A stretch of DNA of 64,000 bases, taken from assembly GCA_016800925.1 (NCBI GenBank), contig JABCPU010000082.1:124001-188000 (forward strand), given 5' to 3'. Numbering within the stretch: the first letter of the stretch is position 1; the number at the start of each line of letters is the position of its first letter. Positions 9,497 to 19,364 of this stretch are shown here, in pieces. The notes below the pieces were generated by a model, which saw only the letters and a program-made list of their open reading frames with translations, made no database searches and had not been told where the DNA came from. Made by a program: the position numbers and the translations under genes. The stretch is from Suillus spraguei (lineage: Eukaryota; Basidiomycota; Agaricomycetes; Boletales; Suillaceae).

Positions 9497-11928
9497 TCAG
9501 ACAGACTCGACGCGTGGCTTTGTGGAAGCCGTGGAGATATTGATACTGAGAAGGCTCTAGAAATATAGTCAACATCAAGGAGAGCTACCTCGCAAAAAAC
9601 TGTGCCGCACCTTTCCTTCCTTCAGCTCGGCGGGAGATGGCATGAGTCCAAGTCTCAAGAGTTCAGATGCTTTGCTGACTACTGGATCATTTTGCATGCT
9701 GTCGTCGCAAGGGCTATAGCATACGACCTGCAGTTCGGATAGAATGTCTTACCTAGATACAGCAACAACCTCACCGCGATGAATATAGTACGCAATGAAC
9801 TTGAGATAAGTAAGCAGACTGTGGGGTCAAGGTTTTTCGCACAAGCTACTTACCTTCATTTCGCCAGGGTCTCCGTGTATGATGACATCGTCATAATCGG
9901 CTCCAAGACCACAATAACGAAGCTGCTGTCCCTCTGACGAAACGTCGTCAGTGATGTCCCAGACTCAAATTCCGAAACGTACGGGCGCTCCAAAAGACTG
10001 GCACTTTCGCAAATGGCTGTGGGTCACCTGCAATTGTCTTACCAACGGCACGGCCGTGGTTACCTGCAACCTGTGGGGAAACAAAGGTGAGCGATGGAAT
10101 TTGGTAGTCCTGTGAGGATGGGTATTTGCTGACATTCCAGTGTTCTATCCTACGGCTCTCTCCCGTCTTCTGCTGTGGGTACCAAGCAATATCACCTGTA
10201 TCAAAAGTTGGCACAGGGAATAGTACAACGAACAACCAAGCCCACCGACTGCATAAACATTGTCTTGCCCCTGAACTCTCAAGTATTGGTCAACCTTGAT
10301 TCCGCCGTCCTTCTCGAGCTGGAAGCCGCTCTGCTTCAAGAATTCTGTCGCTGGAGCCACGCCGACTCCCATGACGATGAAGTCAGCAGGGATAGTCTGC
10401 CCGTTGACAACAACACCAGCAGCTAACGAAGGGTCGCTTTCCGAAGGTATGATCTTCTCTGCCTGTGTCCCCATGTGAAACTTGATGCCTTGAGACTCAT
10501 GATACTAGATAAAAATGTTGAGGTTGAGGAGAATGATCGGAGAATTAAGGTCGCAACCTTTTGAAGGCCTTGGCCCACTTCTTTGCCCAGTACGTTCTGG
10601 AATGGGTGCTCCTCCGTGCTGATGACATCGATGGATGCAAGTCCCCGCTTAGCAACGGCAACAACGAGCTCCATACCGATGAAGGAACTTCCAATAACAA
10701 CCATTCGCTTTCCCTCTTGAGCCACTAAAAATTTCAGGGTATTAAGAGGGCTTATAAGCGTCGATGAACCAATGTTACCTGCATCGACGCGTTTTGAGTC
10801 CTCGATATTACGGAATGTGTATACATTCTCGAGGTCTGATCCGGAAATAGGTAGTCGACGAGGAGTACCCCCCATAGCGAGAATCAGAGTTTCATAGGAC
10901 ATGGACTCCTTTCCTCCATCAAAGACAACAAGTTTGGAAGATGTATCCACGGAGGTTACAGTCTGACGGTAATTCAGAATGTGAATTTTCCAGTAAGACA
11001 AATACCCACGACGCCAGTGCGGAGGGTGGTACCGTACTTGATCTTGAGGTCAGCGGCTGTCCTCCATTCCAATTTTGACGAATCGGTGATCAAAGCTTTG
11101 CTCAGCTTGGTTCTGCGGACGTGCATCAATGATGATAATTAATTTCGCATATCACATACCGGTCAATCGGGGCATGTTTCTCTTGGGAAAGAATTGTAAT
11201 ATTTCCAGGATAACCATGCTGAGGGCGGTTAAACCCTTGAGTGTTGGGGACATCAAGTAATTATTCGTACCTCTCTCAAACTCTCGATGGCAAAGAATGT
11301 AGCAGATCCTCCACCGATAATGACAACACTTTTCGCTGATCCAGCGACGCCAGTCGACAATAGCTTGGGGGAACGACTCATGTTGCTCTTGAGGGTCAAC
11401 GAAGGATCAGCGGTCACGTTGATCTTGCCGTCTGCAACTGCCGCCTTAAAAGAGTGAATTGCTGCAGGAGCTGGTGCATCCTCTAGATAGTAATTTAGGC
11501 TCATTACGCTGAGTCCCCCACTCGGAAAAAGCACTAACCGATGTCACCAGTACAAACGCTGAAGCAAGCTATTATACTGACGGTAAGTCTCAATAGGCAT
11601 ACATCCGCATAAACTTACCTCCATGCCAAGGGCTATCATGAACTTAGCAATGTAAGAGTTACAGAAGCGAAAAGACGTACCAGACGACCCTACCATCTGC
11701 AGTTAGCACGCCCTTAGCTAGGGGCGCGCCGTAATGAGTACAAAAAGCACTAGTTGCATGGATGGTATCGTTCAGACGATACAAAACCACCTTTCCCACT
11801 CCCTCAAAGTCCACTTGCTTCCTGAGGGGTTGACATTATGACAATTGTTTAAACTTCCGATTCCTGACATACATTTGACCGTCCTGTAGCTCAGATTCAT
11901 TACAGACTGCGATCGTCTTCAAGGACAT
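9497..11928 (-). CDS. Rieske-domain AIF-like FAD/NAD oxidoreductase (AIFM3 type)
   Basis: More than a dozen short exons join into one protein. The N-terminal Rieske domain has CTHYGAPL and CPWHGACF, supplying the two Cys and two His that bind a [2Fe-2S] cluster. After a linker EDAPAPAAIHSF comes a pyridine nucleotide-disulfide oxidoreductase fold: FAD loop VVIIGGGSATFFAIESLRE, NAD loop MVVIGSSFIGMEL, then NVYAVGDIAWYP and EHWNVAGNHGRAVGKTIAG. The last exon ends at 9497. Family knowledge: AIFM3/AIF-like proteins pass electrons from NAD(P)H via FAD and the Rieske centre; their cell role in fungi is not settled. The exon boundary near 11020-10975 is uncertain because the best GT donor is out of phase by one. 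Start 11928 begins MSLKTIAVCNE, directly at the domain edge, so there is no obvious mitochondrial presequence. It is divergent from the phosphoesterase gene. Confidence 0.85.
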
Positions 11929-12251
11929 GGTGAAAGGTCGAAAACGTGTTTGAAGTCGAGTTAAAATGAAAAAAATGGGATGTCTGCGAGGAAGCATATA
12001 GCCAGCGAGCAGCAAGTCGTATGACCTAATAGCATGACTATGATGGCATTGTATATACAACCATCATTCCGAAAAAGGAATTACAGGGGCACTAACTCGT
12101 AATGACTAGCCGCGTTGCACAAATGTTAACAAGAAATTTCTTCATCAACCACGTACATTCGCGTCAAGCGTTATCGACTTGTACGTGTCTGTTATGTAAT
12201 CAATCCGCAGCGCTAGGAGGAGCTGCGAAAAATGAGAACCAAATATTGAAC

Positions 12252-13556
12252 ATGTCTGAATCAGATCGAATTGTCCCAGCAACGCACTCACAGAATTCAG
12301 AAGGATTCCACACACCTAGCGCTCGCGTTTATACTTCCTACGATCCTGCCAATCCGCCATCCCATCCGGGGGCGAATTGGACTCGCTTTGTATGTATCAG
12401 CGACACCCATTCTCGTACTTTCAGTGTTCCTTCTGGAGATGTCCTGCTTCATTCCGGTGATCTGAGTCGGTTAGGCCGGGAGGAAGAGATTCGTGTTACG
12501 ATGGAGTGGTTGCATAGTCTGGATCATGGCGTCAAAATGTTTGTGTGTGCCACCATGACATGCGTCCTCATCGGATAGGCCAACAATCTAACTACACACT
12601 GCAGTATTATAGCGGGAAACCATGACCTACCTCTTCACGAAGAGTGGTACGAGGACGGTTACTACAGCTTTCACGACAAGAAGGAGGTGTGGCTATCTTA
12701 CTCAACTAACGGAAAACCGCATCTTTACACGCATATGTAGTCATCAACCACGATCAGAAGTCTCGTCGACAGTGATGCAAATCGTGATCGAGGTCTAATT
12801 TATTTGCAGGACAAAGAGTACACTTTCAGCACCAAGGAAGGTGGAAGGGAGTGGTCTGTGTACGGCTCTCCGGCAAGTCACTATTCTTCATAACCCACTT
12901 GACCCTTTATGACCTACCTCCTTACAATGAAGTGGCAACCCTATTTCGGCGGCTGGGCTTTCAATTACTTGCCCGAGGAAGCCCCTGGTAGGTTATATCT
13001 TCTACTTCTCCCTTTGAAGGCACTCAGGCTCATCCTGGACAAGATCGCATTTCCGCAATACCTGAAGTCGACATTCTGTAATTGACAATATCATGCAGTC
13101 AAAATTATGCTAAACTTGTTCTTTAGTCTCACTCATGGCCCTCCGCATAACATTCTAGATAAAACATTTACCAACGTCAACGCGGGGTGCCCTGCACTAC
13201 TCGCACACCTTTCCAAGATGCGGGGGCCTCCGCTTCTCCATGCCTTCGGTCATATACACGAAGTAAGATTTTGAGCTCCATTTACACAGAGAAGTCTCAT
13301 ATGCGGGCTCGTACAGGCACGTGGCGCTATGCTGTATCCCTGGTTGCAGGTGGAGGAAGACCAAGGTTCTTTGGATGGAGAATCCACATCCCCTCTGGAA
13401 ACGAGAGAGACAATAATGGTGAATGCAGCTAACCAGCCTCTCGGACGTCAGGCGATTAAACCTGGACCAGGTGGCCAGAGGATTCCATGCGGTGGTCCAG
13501 GCTTTCAACCTGTTATTGTTGATTTATTGGACTCGGCTACGCGGCCAGGATTGTAA
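12252..13556 (+). CDS. Calcineurin-like metallophosphoesterase (MPPED/UPF0046 type)
   Basis: The protein carries the metallophosphoesterase motifs in order: CISDTHSRTF, GDVLLHSGDLS, IIAGNHDL, ILLTHGPP and HAFGHIHEARGA, which place the metal ligands Asp, His, Asn and His. YGSPWQPYFGGWAFNY is typical of the MPPED1/UPF0046 subgroup. The substrate is unknown, likely a phosphodiester. The start is the ATG of MSESDR; an in-frame ATG at 12102 would add 50 residues not typical of the family. The intron at 12873-12932 has a GC donor (CCG|GCAAGT), needed to keep SPWQPYF in frame. The stop is at 13554-13556. Part of exon 1 recurs as a pseudogene piece at 8385-8512. Confidence 0.85.
12873..12932 (+). other. 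GC-AG intron in phosphoesterase gene
   Basis: The donor GCAAGT and acceptor AATGAAG|TGG preserve YGSPWQPYF. The neighbouring GT four bases downstream would shift the frame. Confidence 0.7.
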
Positions 13557-14065
13557 ATGACTACGTTATTTCCCCTGTAATAAGAGAGTTCTATCACCCA
13601 TAGACGACCTTTGCGACACGGCCCACCAAGCCTTGATGAGCCTTGATGGCATTCATGATACTGGGACAAGTAGCGACAAGACAACAAGACTCTGAGCCTG
13701 CGAAGCAGCCGCATAATCCTATCCGGAACCCCGTCTCGGCCCCACTCGCGCGAGAATTTTGTCAGTCTTTAATACTGGGTATTCCATCCAGTCAAGTCAG
13801 TTGCCTTAAGAAGTACAGGGCCCGTAGTTGGAGAGTTGTGATCCAAAGGCTGATCAATATTACTGTTGATGAAAGTTTCCATACAAAACGTTCTGATATA
13901 CATACACGGTGATAACGACACAAACCCAGATGAGTGACTACAATACACGATACCAAAAAAAAAACTATCGAAGCGACAGTTCACTCATCCAACGTCGACC
14001 ATGCAGCTCCGACAGTGTCTGAACTGCATCACATCAGTCCTGAACGACATCGAAAAGTATAGTTC
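13557..14065. other. Intergenic DNA between convergent genes
   Basis: It holds the 3' ends of two convergent genes. Short open frames here show no family signal. Confidence 0.4.
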
Positions 14066-15952
14066 TTACCATTGATTATTCTCTCGCATCCACTGTCCCT
14101 CCTCCCAGAAAGAAATCAACGCCACGCTATCATTCTTGATATGAGAAGAGCACGACTTCAGCATTTCTTCGCTTTCTTCAGACCAGCGAAAACGGTCGAG
14201 CCCCAGCATGCCAATATCGACTTCATCCATGCGATCAAACTTGGGAGTTTGTAATGATGAGACTTCGCTAAGAGACCCTTCGATATCAGAACGTGCGGAG
14301 GATGCTCTCTCGAAGGGCGGGCTGACGTGTTGTAGCTCAAGTCGTGCATCCGGGGTAGAAGTCGGGTCCAGAATCGGAGAAAGCTGACTTGGGGCATCTG
14401 TCATGAAACAGTGGATTCGGTTATCGTCGACAGCATTGCTCGTGGAAATGGCGGTAGCATCGTTTTCCTTGTCGCTGGTGGGTATATCTTCAATGGGCTT
14501 ACGGTCTGACGTGTCCTCTGGGAGCACCATGATGCGTAGAGGTGATGCACTGGGTATTCCGCTACGTGACCTGATAGTGGATGAGCGCCTGTGTTTCGTC
14601 TTTCTCTTCATCTTTTGAACAGCAAACACGAGGGGATCCGCGGGGTGCAAGACATGAGGAAGCGAATTGACAGTAGCAACAGAATCAGCAATGCTCGGAG
14701 AAATAAGAGGAGTAGTCCCGGATTTCAAAGAAGTACTAGATGACAAGGGGATATTATTTGACAAGTGGGCGGGCACCTGATCGACCATGGCAGAAAAGCT
14801 ACCCATGCTGGAGGGTGGAGAAAACTCGAGAAGAGGCAAAAATGGAGGAACGCCTGCAGAGGGAGGTAGCGATACGGGCAACTCAGTTGGAGATGTACAT
14901 GACGGCCGCTGGCTGAAAAGACTGTATGATGGTAATGGCGGGAGAGGAGGGACAGGTTTCCGAGCTGATTTTGTTGAATGACGCCTAGAAAGCTGTAGAG
15001 AGTCGCGAGTTCCAGTGAGGGGTGACAGAACATAAGAGGAAGGCGGGAATGCAGACAAGAACGAATACGGGATGGCAGTCACGTCGGAGGTCCCAACAAG
15101 CCTTAGAGACGGGCCAAGATCAACACTGGAGGCCGTCCGACCACTTGGATACAAGTTACGAGCCCGGAGACTATTCTGACTAGCGTCGCATTTCTCGTAG
15201 AAATCGCCAAGCTGTCCAGACATTGAGCTATCGATGAGTAGTGAATACCTCTGGGGAGCAATAGTGGTAGTATTTCTCGACCATGCTTTCGCAGGATATG
15301 TGAGAACTCGTGTACTAGGTAAAAGATGGGATCCGGGCTTCTTTGACACATCTTCTGTACTGGAAAAACTGAAGAAAGACACGGAACGCGAAAGCTGTGC
15401 TTGGGATGCAGGTACCTGAGAAGTTGAACTCCTGCTCAAACAATAAGCCGCAGAATAGGATTTTGAAGAAGGGTGCTTGGACTGTCGATGTAGTTGATAC
15501 ATGAACGTTGCAGTGCGGCGTTGCTTTGTCGAGTTCGCATCGAAGTGGGATTCGATATCAGTCTCCCATGCAGGAGAACCGAGACATCCGACGACGATAG
15601 CAAGAGATGGTGCGAATTGAGAGCGAGATACCTTCAGTTGAATGGCTTTGGAAGAGACCAGGGAAGAACGAGAATTCAGTGAAACATCGTGAGGGGAAGT
15701 TGACTGGAGAATTGAAGAACGAATAGCACTAAGCCGGCGGCATTTCATATAGATAAGTTTCACAGCAAGAAGAGCCAACAGAACTATGAAGGAGACAAGA
15801 CATGCAATTATCAACGGCTCGGGAGTTGACGTTGATAAATTAATGTCATATGAGTCTGACCGCAAGATAATTGAGAGAGGCCGTGCAGATACGACATTGG
15901 TGCAGAGAAACAGTGGGTAGAATACCCGCAGAGGATATGCAGAGACTGCCAT
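14066..15952 (-). CDS. Serine-rich single-pass membrane protein, unknown function
   Basis: One uninterrupted frame runs from 16252 to 14066 (728 codons). I prefer the internal ATG at 15952, which begins MAVSAYPLRVFYPLFLCTNV, a likely signal peptide. That gives about 628 residues. A single transmembrane helix (IIACLVSFIVLLALLAVKLI) follows about 50 residues later. The remaining 550 residues are cytoplasm-like: serine, threonine and proline rich, low complexity, with KRKTKHRRSSTIRSR. The layout resembles fungal plasma-membrane sensor or mid2-like proteins, but I see no conserved sensor domain. The 300 bp before the preferred start carry paired CACGTG boxes, which suits promoter rather than coding DNA. 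It is almost intron-free, unlike its neighbours. Confidence 0.65.
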   Translation of the reverse strand: MAVSAYPLRVFYPLFLCTNVVSARPLSIILRSDSYDINLSTSTPEPLIIACLVSFIVLLALLAVKLIYMKCRRLSAIRSSILQSTSPHDVSLNSRSSLVSSKAIQLKVSRSQFAPSLAIVVGCLGSPAWETDIESHFDANSTKQRRTATFMYQLHRQSKHPSSKSYSAAYCLSRSSTSQVPASQAQLSRSVSFFSFSSTEDVSKKPGSHLLPSTRVLTYPAKAWSRNTTTIAPQRYSLLIDSSMSGQLGDFYEKCDASQNSLRARNLYPSGRTASSVDLGPSLRLVGTSDVTAIPYSFLSAFPPSSYVLSPLTGTRDSLQLSRRHSTKSARKPVPPLPPLPSYSLFSQRPSCTSPTELPVSLPPSAGVPPFLPLLEFSPPSSMGSFSAMVDQVPAHLSNNIPLSSSTSLKSGTTPLISPSIADSVATVNSLPHVLHPADPLVFAVQKMKRKTKHRRSSTIRSRSGIPSASPLRIMVLPEDTSDRKPIEDIPTSDKENDATAISTSNAVDDNRIHCFMTDAPSQLSPILDPTSTPDARLELQHVSPPFERASSARSDIEGSLSEVSSLQTPKFDRMDEVDIGMLGLDRFRWSEESEEMLKSCSSHIKNDSVALISFWEEGQWMRENNQW

Positions 15953-16063
15953 ACGCAAAGCGACGGCGGCGGAACAATTTAAAGTTTGGTTGGAGAGTTG
16001 CCCTGTGTAGCAAGCTAGAGTGTGTCGACCGCCGACAGTGGTCGCCTTCGCACACAACACATG

Positions 16064-16081
16064 CACGTGATCTTTCACGTG
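16064..16081. promoter_or_regulatory. Paired CACGTG boxes
   Basis: Two CACGTG palindromes (16064-16069 and 16076-16081) lie 12 bp apart, start to start, about 115 bp upstream of the preferred start of the serine-rich protein gene. CACGTG is bound by bHLH factors such as Cbf1. Binding is inferred. Confidence 0.35.
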
Positions 16082-16283
16082 ATATGACCCAACCATTCGA
16101 AATTTGAGATCTGAAGCTTGAAGGACGCGGTGAACTAGAGTCCAACGTTTACATTGACTTTTGGAATGTATGATGCACATAAGAACAAGGAAGTGACATA
16201 TAAGCACAAGAAGATAGATCAAGGGGAGCTCTGAAGAAAGCTCGCAACACAATACAGGCAGGATTGAGGACTGCTACGAAGTG

Positions 16284-16311
16284 CTACAGAGCACTACGTA
16301 GCACTCTGTAG
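16284..16311. repeat. Near-perfect 28-bp palindrome
   Basis: The sequence is CTACAGAG-CA-CTACGTAG-CA-CTCTGTAG, self-complementary but for the two CA spacers. It lies between the ends of two genes. A structural or binding role is not known. Confidence 0.6.
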
Positions 16312-16375
16312 TGAATTACGGTTTCCTGATGTAGTCCAAGGTGAGTATAAGATTCAGTGTACAATATTCGGCCCA

Positions 16376-18600
16376 CTACACCTCCAAAAATATTTTTGAG
16401 AAATACTTCTTCACGCCTTCTGCACCATGAACAATCGCACCAATCACTCCGTCCGGCCGTATCACAAACACCTTCGCCTGGCCAGCTTCCACGAGGTAAG
16501 CCGAATAAGCATGGCCCTCACGATCAACAAGAACGAGTTCAGCAGGAGATGTGACAGGCATCACTGATGCCGACGATGGCAAAACCACTGCCAATCGTAT
16601 GACACTTTTGTCGTATGCCTCCAGTACACCCAAGATCGGGATAGCATCAGCAAGACTCGGCACGAATACAAGTACTGTATGGTACCAAGGTCTGTACAGA
16701 CCAAAAAGCGTCATCACGTCACGCTCTGTGCTCCCTACCTGCAGCATATTGGGCGCATCAGGCGCCCTGTCCCCAGCCTCCAGGCACCCCTCGTCAAGCA
16801 TTCTGTATGCATTGGCAGGCTTCCTCTCGACTGAATTCACAAATTCATCGAGTACGATGGTACTGAATCGGTAGTTGATGCCGAGCATGGAAAGGATGGG
16901 ACTTCGTCCGATCGTCGGGTCTCCAGACGATATTGCCTTGTCGAGAATCGAGGTGGTCAACCCGAGCATCTCAGAGATCACAGGCAGACGCTCAGCGCTG
17001 TATGTCTCGAGAAGGGATTTGTCGGAGAACCCTTTCTCGACGAGCGCAAGCTTCCATCCTAGATTGAACTGGTGGAAGGCTCGATTAGTTGTAATACACA
17101 TATCCAAGATCCACCTGACTCACTGCATCTTGTACACCTGAATTGAGTCCCTGTTCCCAGACAAATGAGCAGATATTAGCAACAATTGGATCAAACATAC
17201 CTGAGCACCCATTGGGCTGTGGACGCTTGAATATATGTTAGCAGCAGTTTGCGAAGAAGGCATTCAAAGATAGACACACTGAGCAGCATCTACGACAGTA
17301 TGCATTAGCACAGCCACACACATTATAAACAGAGCCACATACCACCTGCAACGAACACTCGGCCCTCGCCAAATTTATTCGCCATCCGGATATTGGCCCT
17401 GGAACAAACCGATAAACTTGGTCCAACACATATAAAAACACAAAATGCACCGGAAGTCGCTCATCCAAACAACCTTGCTGAATGTAATCTCCGTTGGTAT
17501 CATCGATGCGATGGTCTCGAAGACAAGCTCTTCGCTCTCAGCAATCTTCGTCAGGTCTAGTTCGTGGCCAGTGATGAAAAATTGCCAGCCGTCCTCACCG
17601 ACTTGGTCGGTTGGACGCAATGAGAGACTGCATATCGTCAATATACCCCAAGCCTTAAGGGTAGAAATTGTACATACCCTCGTTCATTAAAGTTTCCAAA
17701 TCGGTGCCGATGCTTCAAGACTGTATTAGGGCAGCTTTCCACGGAATATGTAGATAACAAACGTACCACTCTATCGAGGCCTGTCAAACGGATATCTCCA
17801 GTCACAATCCGGATATTATCTCTAGTCTCGCCTGAAAATGTGAGCCCAAGTTGCTTACGTACGACGCCTACAAAGCCACATTCAGTTTTACTCATCCCAA
17901 TGCATTTAACTGTTTCCCACCTTTAGCACCATCAGCGCCAACGATCCACTTGGTATCAAAAGTCTCCGACATGCCGTTCTTCGTTAAAATAGCAGTAACG
18001 CCCTGATTGGACTGCTCGAACGAGTGCAGTTCTGTACCCATCTCGACGGAACAAGAGAACTTTTCTAGGTGGCGTCGCAGAATCACATCCAAGAACTGTT
18101 GACCCATCGATTTGGAGGCATGCTAAAAACAGAGAATCCGAGTCAGCATGAGGGTTTGATTAGGGAGGTGGTGGTGCACACGAATGGTATCGCTGGGGTA
18201 TTCTCCACAGGCGGGACCATCCATGAGTCTTTCAGAGGTTCCAACGTCCCGGGCTTGTATGAACGGGCGAGAAGGTCCGTTTCCCCCAAACTATTAACTT
18301 CCAGGACATCCAGAAAGTCGTAAAGTTCGAGGGACCGCGGCTACACAGAGAATGCATTCAATGAGACCACGGGGCGATGTGACAAGTAGATGTGTGACAT
18401 ACCGATATTCCAGCACCACGCTGTCCAATGCGAGGGTGGGGGTCTTTATCGATGATACGAACTGAGATACCGTTCTGGAGGAGCGTCAATGCAGCCACCA
18501 GACCCACTGGCCCAGCGCCCACCTAAGAAGGAAATCAGCTTGAAACATGTGTTATATGCAGAACACTTACGACTAGCACGGGAGAATGAACAGAATTCAT
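16376..18600 (-). CDS. FAD-dependent phenol 2-monooxygenase-like protein, copy 1
   Basis: About a dozen exons join into a PF01494-type aromatic-ring hydroxylase. The N-terminus MNSVHSPVLVVGAGPVGLVA holds the GXGXXG dinucleotide-binding loop. WIVGADGAKG is the DG motif, and FGEGRVFVAGD plus AHVHSPMGAQGLNSG is the GD motif that contacts FAD ribityl. FNLGWKLALVEKG follows, then a C-terminal thioredoxin-like region as in phenol hydroxylases. Known members hydroxylate phenolics using NADPH and O2; fungal ones act in aromatic breakdown or secondary metabolism. The substrate here is unknown. A close paralogue on the same strand is at 39756-41975. A HWH-type segment reads HRH here and HWH in copy 2. 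Confidence 0.85.
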
Positions 18601-18713
18601 ATGTAGGTCGCGCCCACCGACTAGTAACCGGTGAGAAGAAGATATCGTCATGTATAGGAAAGGTTTTCGTCACATTGGAATATAAAGCAACATATATGAC
18701 TATGCAAATGCAC

Positions 18714-18767
18714 CGTAATCGCCAGCAAGAATTGACTGAAATTGGTCAGTTCCTGCTGGCGATTACG
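18714..18767. repeat. 54-bp imperfect inverted repeat (hairpin)
   Basis: Arms of about 25 nt (CGTAATCGCCAGCA at the outside) are separated by a few bases and differ at about four positions. It lies about 115 bp upstream of the copy 1 monooxygenase start. It could be a small foldback element remnant. Confidence 0.65.
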
Positions 18768-19038
18768 AATTACGATACTACATAGCTTGAAATCAATCTT
18801 CCTAGCGCCAGCGGCCAGCAACTGTTAGTGCTGTGGGCAGAACTATTTCGAGGTATGTAGTTCTGCCGGTAGAACTGGCAGAACCATGTTCTGCCAACGA
18901 GGCAGATGGCAGAATCACGTTGTGACGGTAGTCGAAGTCTAGGACTTGATGTAACGGCACAGTGGGAAAATTCAAGCTCTTCACGCAATAATTGGCACCA
19001 GATACCAGTCCGGTTTTGATTGGAAAAGAACTAAGGGA
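18768..19038. other. Intergenic DNA with short repeated GGCAGAAC motifs
   Basis: Between 18835 and 18915 the motif GGCAGAAC or its complement recurs several times in both orientations, including a GGCAGAACTA...TAGTTCTGCC pair. No gene is visible. Confidence 0.4.
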
Positions 19039-19125
19039 ACTTTACAGTACGTTGGGGTTGCGTTGGGGGTTTAAACCCAGTGAAAACAAGCCAGGTAGAG
19101 GTGGATACAAATTGAACCGGATAGA
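19039..19125 (+). repeat. Left terminal inverted repeat of Plavaka-type element
   Basis: Pairs with 35165-35255 in reverse complement; the strongest block is AGGTAGAGGTGGATAC at 19095-19110. Confidence 0.65.
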
Positions 19126-19364
19126 TACGATATGTACAAATTGAAGAGCATTGATATACCTTGATACAAACAATCCTACATTCTGAAGATGAGATATTTC
19201 TGCACTCTGCAGCACACACATTACTGCATTTTTGCACGAACCTACACAACTCCTACATTACGTGCATACTGGTCCAGGTATTTTCGACGGTCCTGTATTT
19301 CCTCAGCCTACACGCCTTTACTAAGTTGCCCACTTTGGGTAATTTACAATATCACGATCATATT

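Noticed and set aside
9325..9543. Plus-strand open frame near the flavoprotein gene end
   Set aside because: It overlaps the last exon of the minus-strand gene and has no family signal.
16284..16311. 28-bp palindrome as a transposon end
   Set aside because: No matching second end or target duplication seen nearby; kept only as a palindrome.
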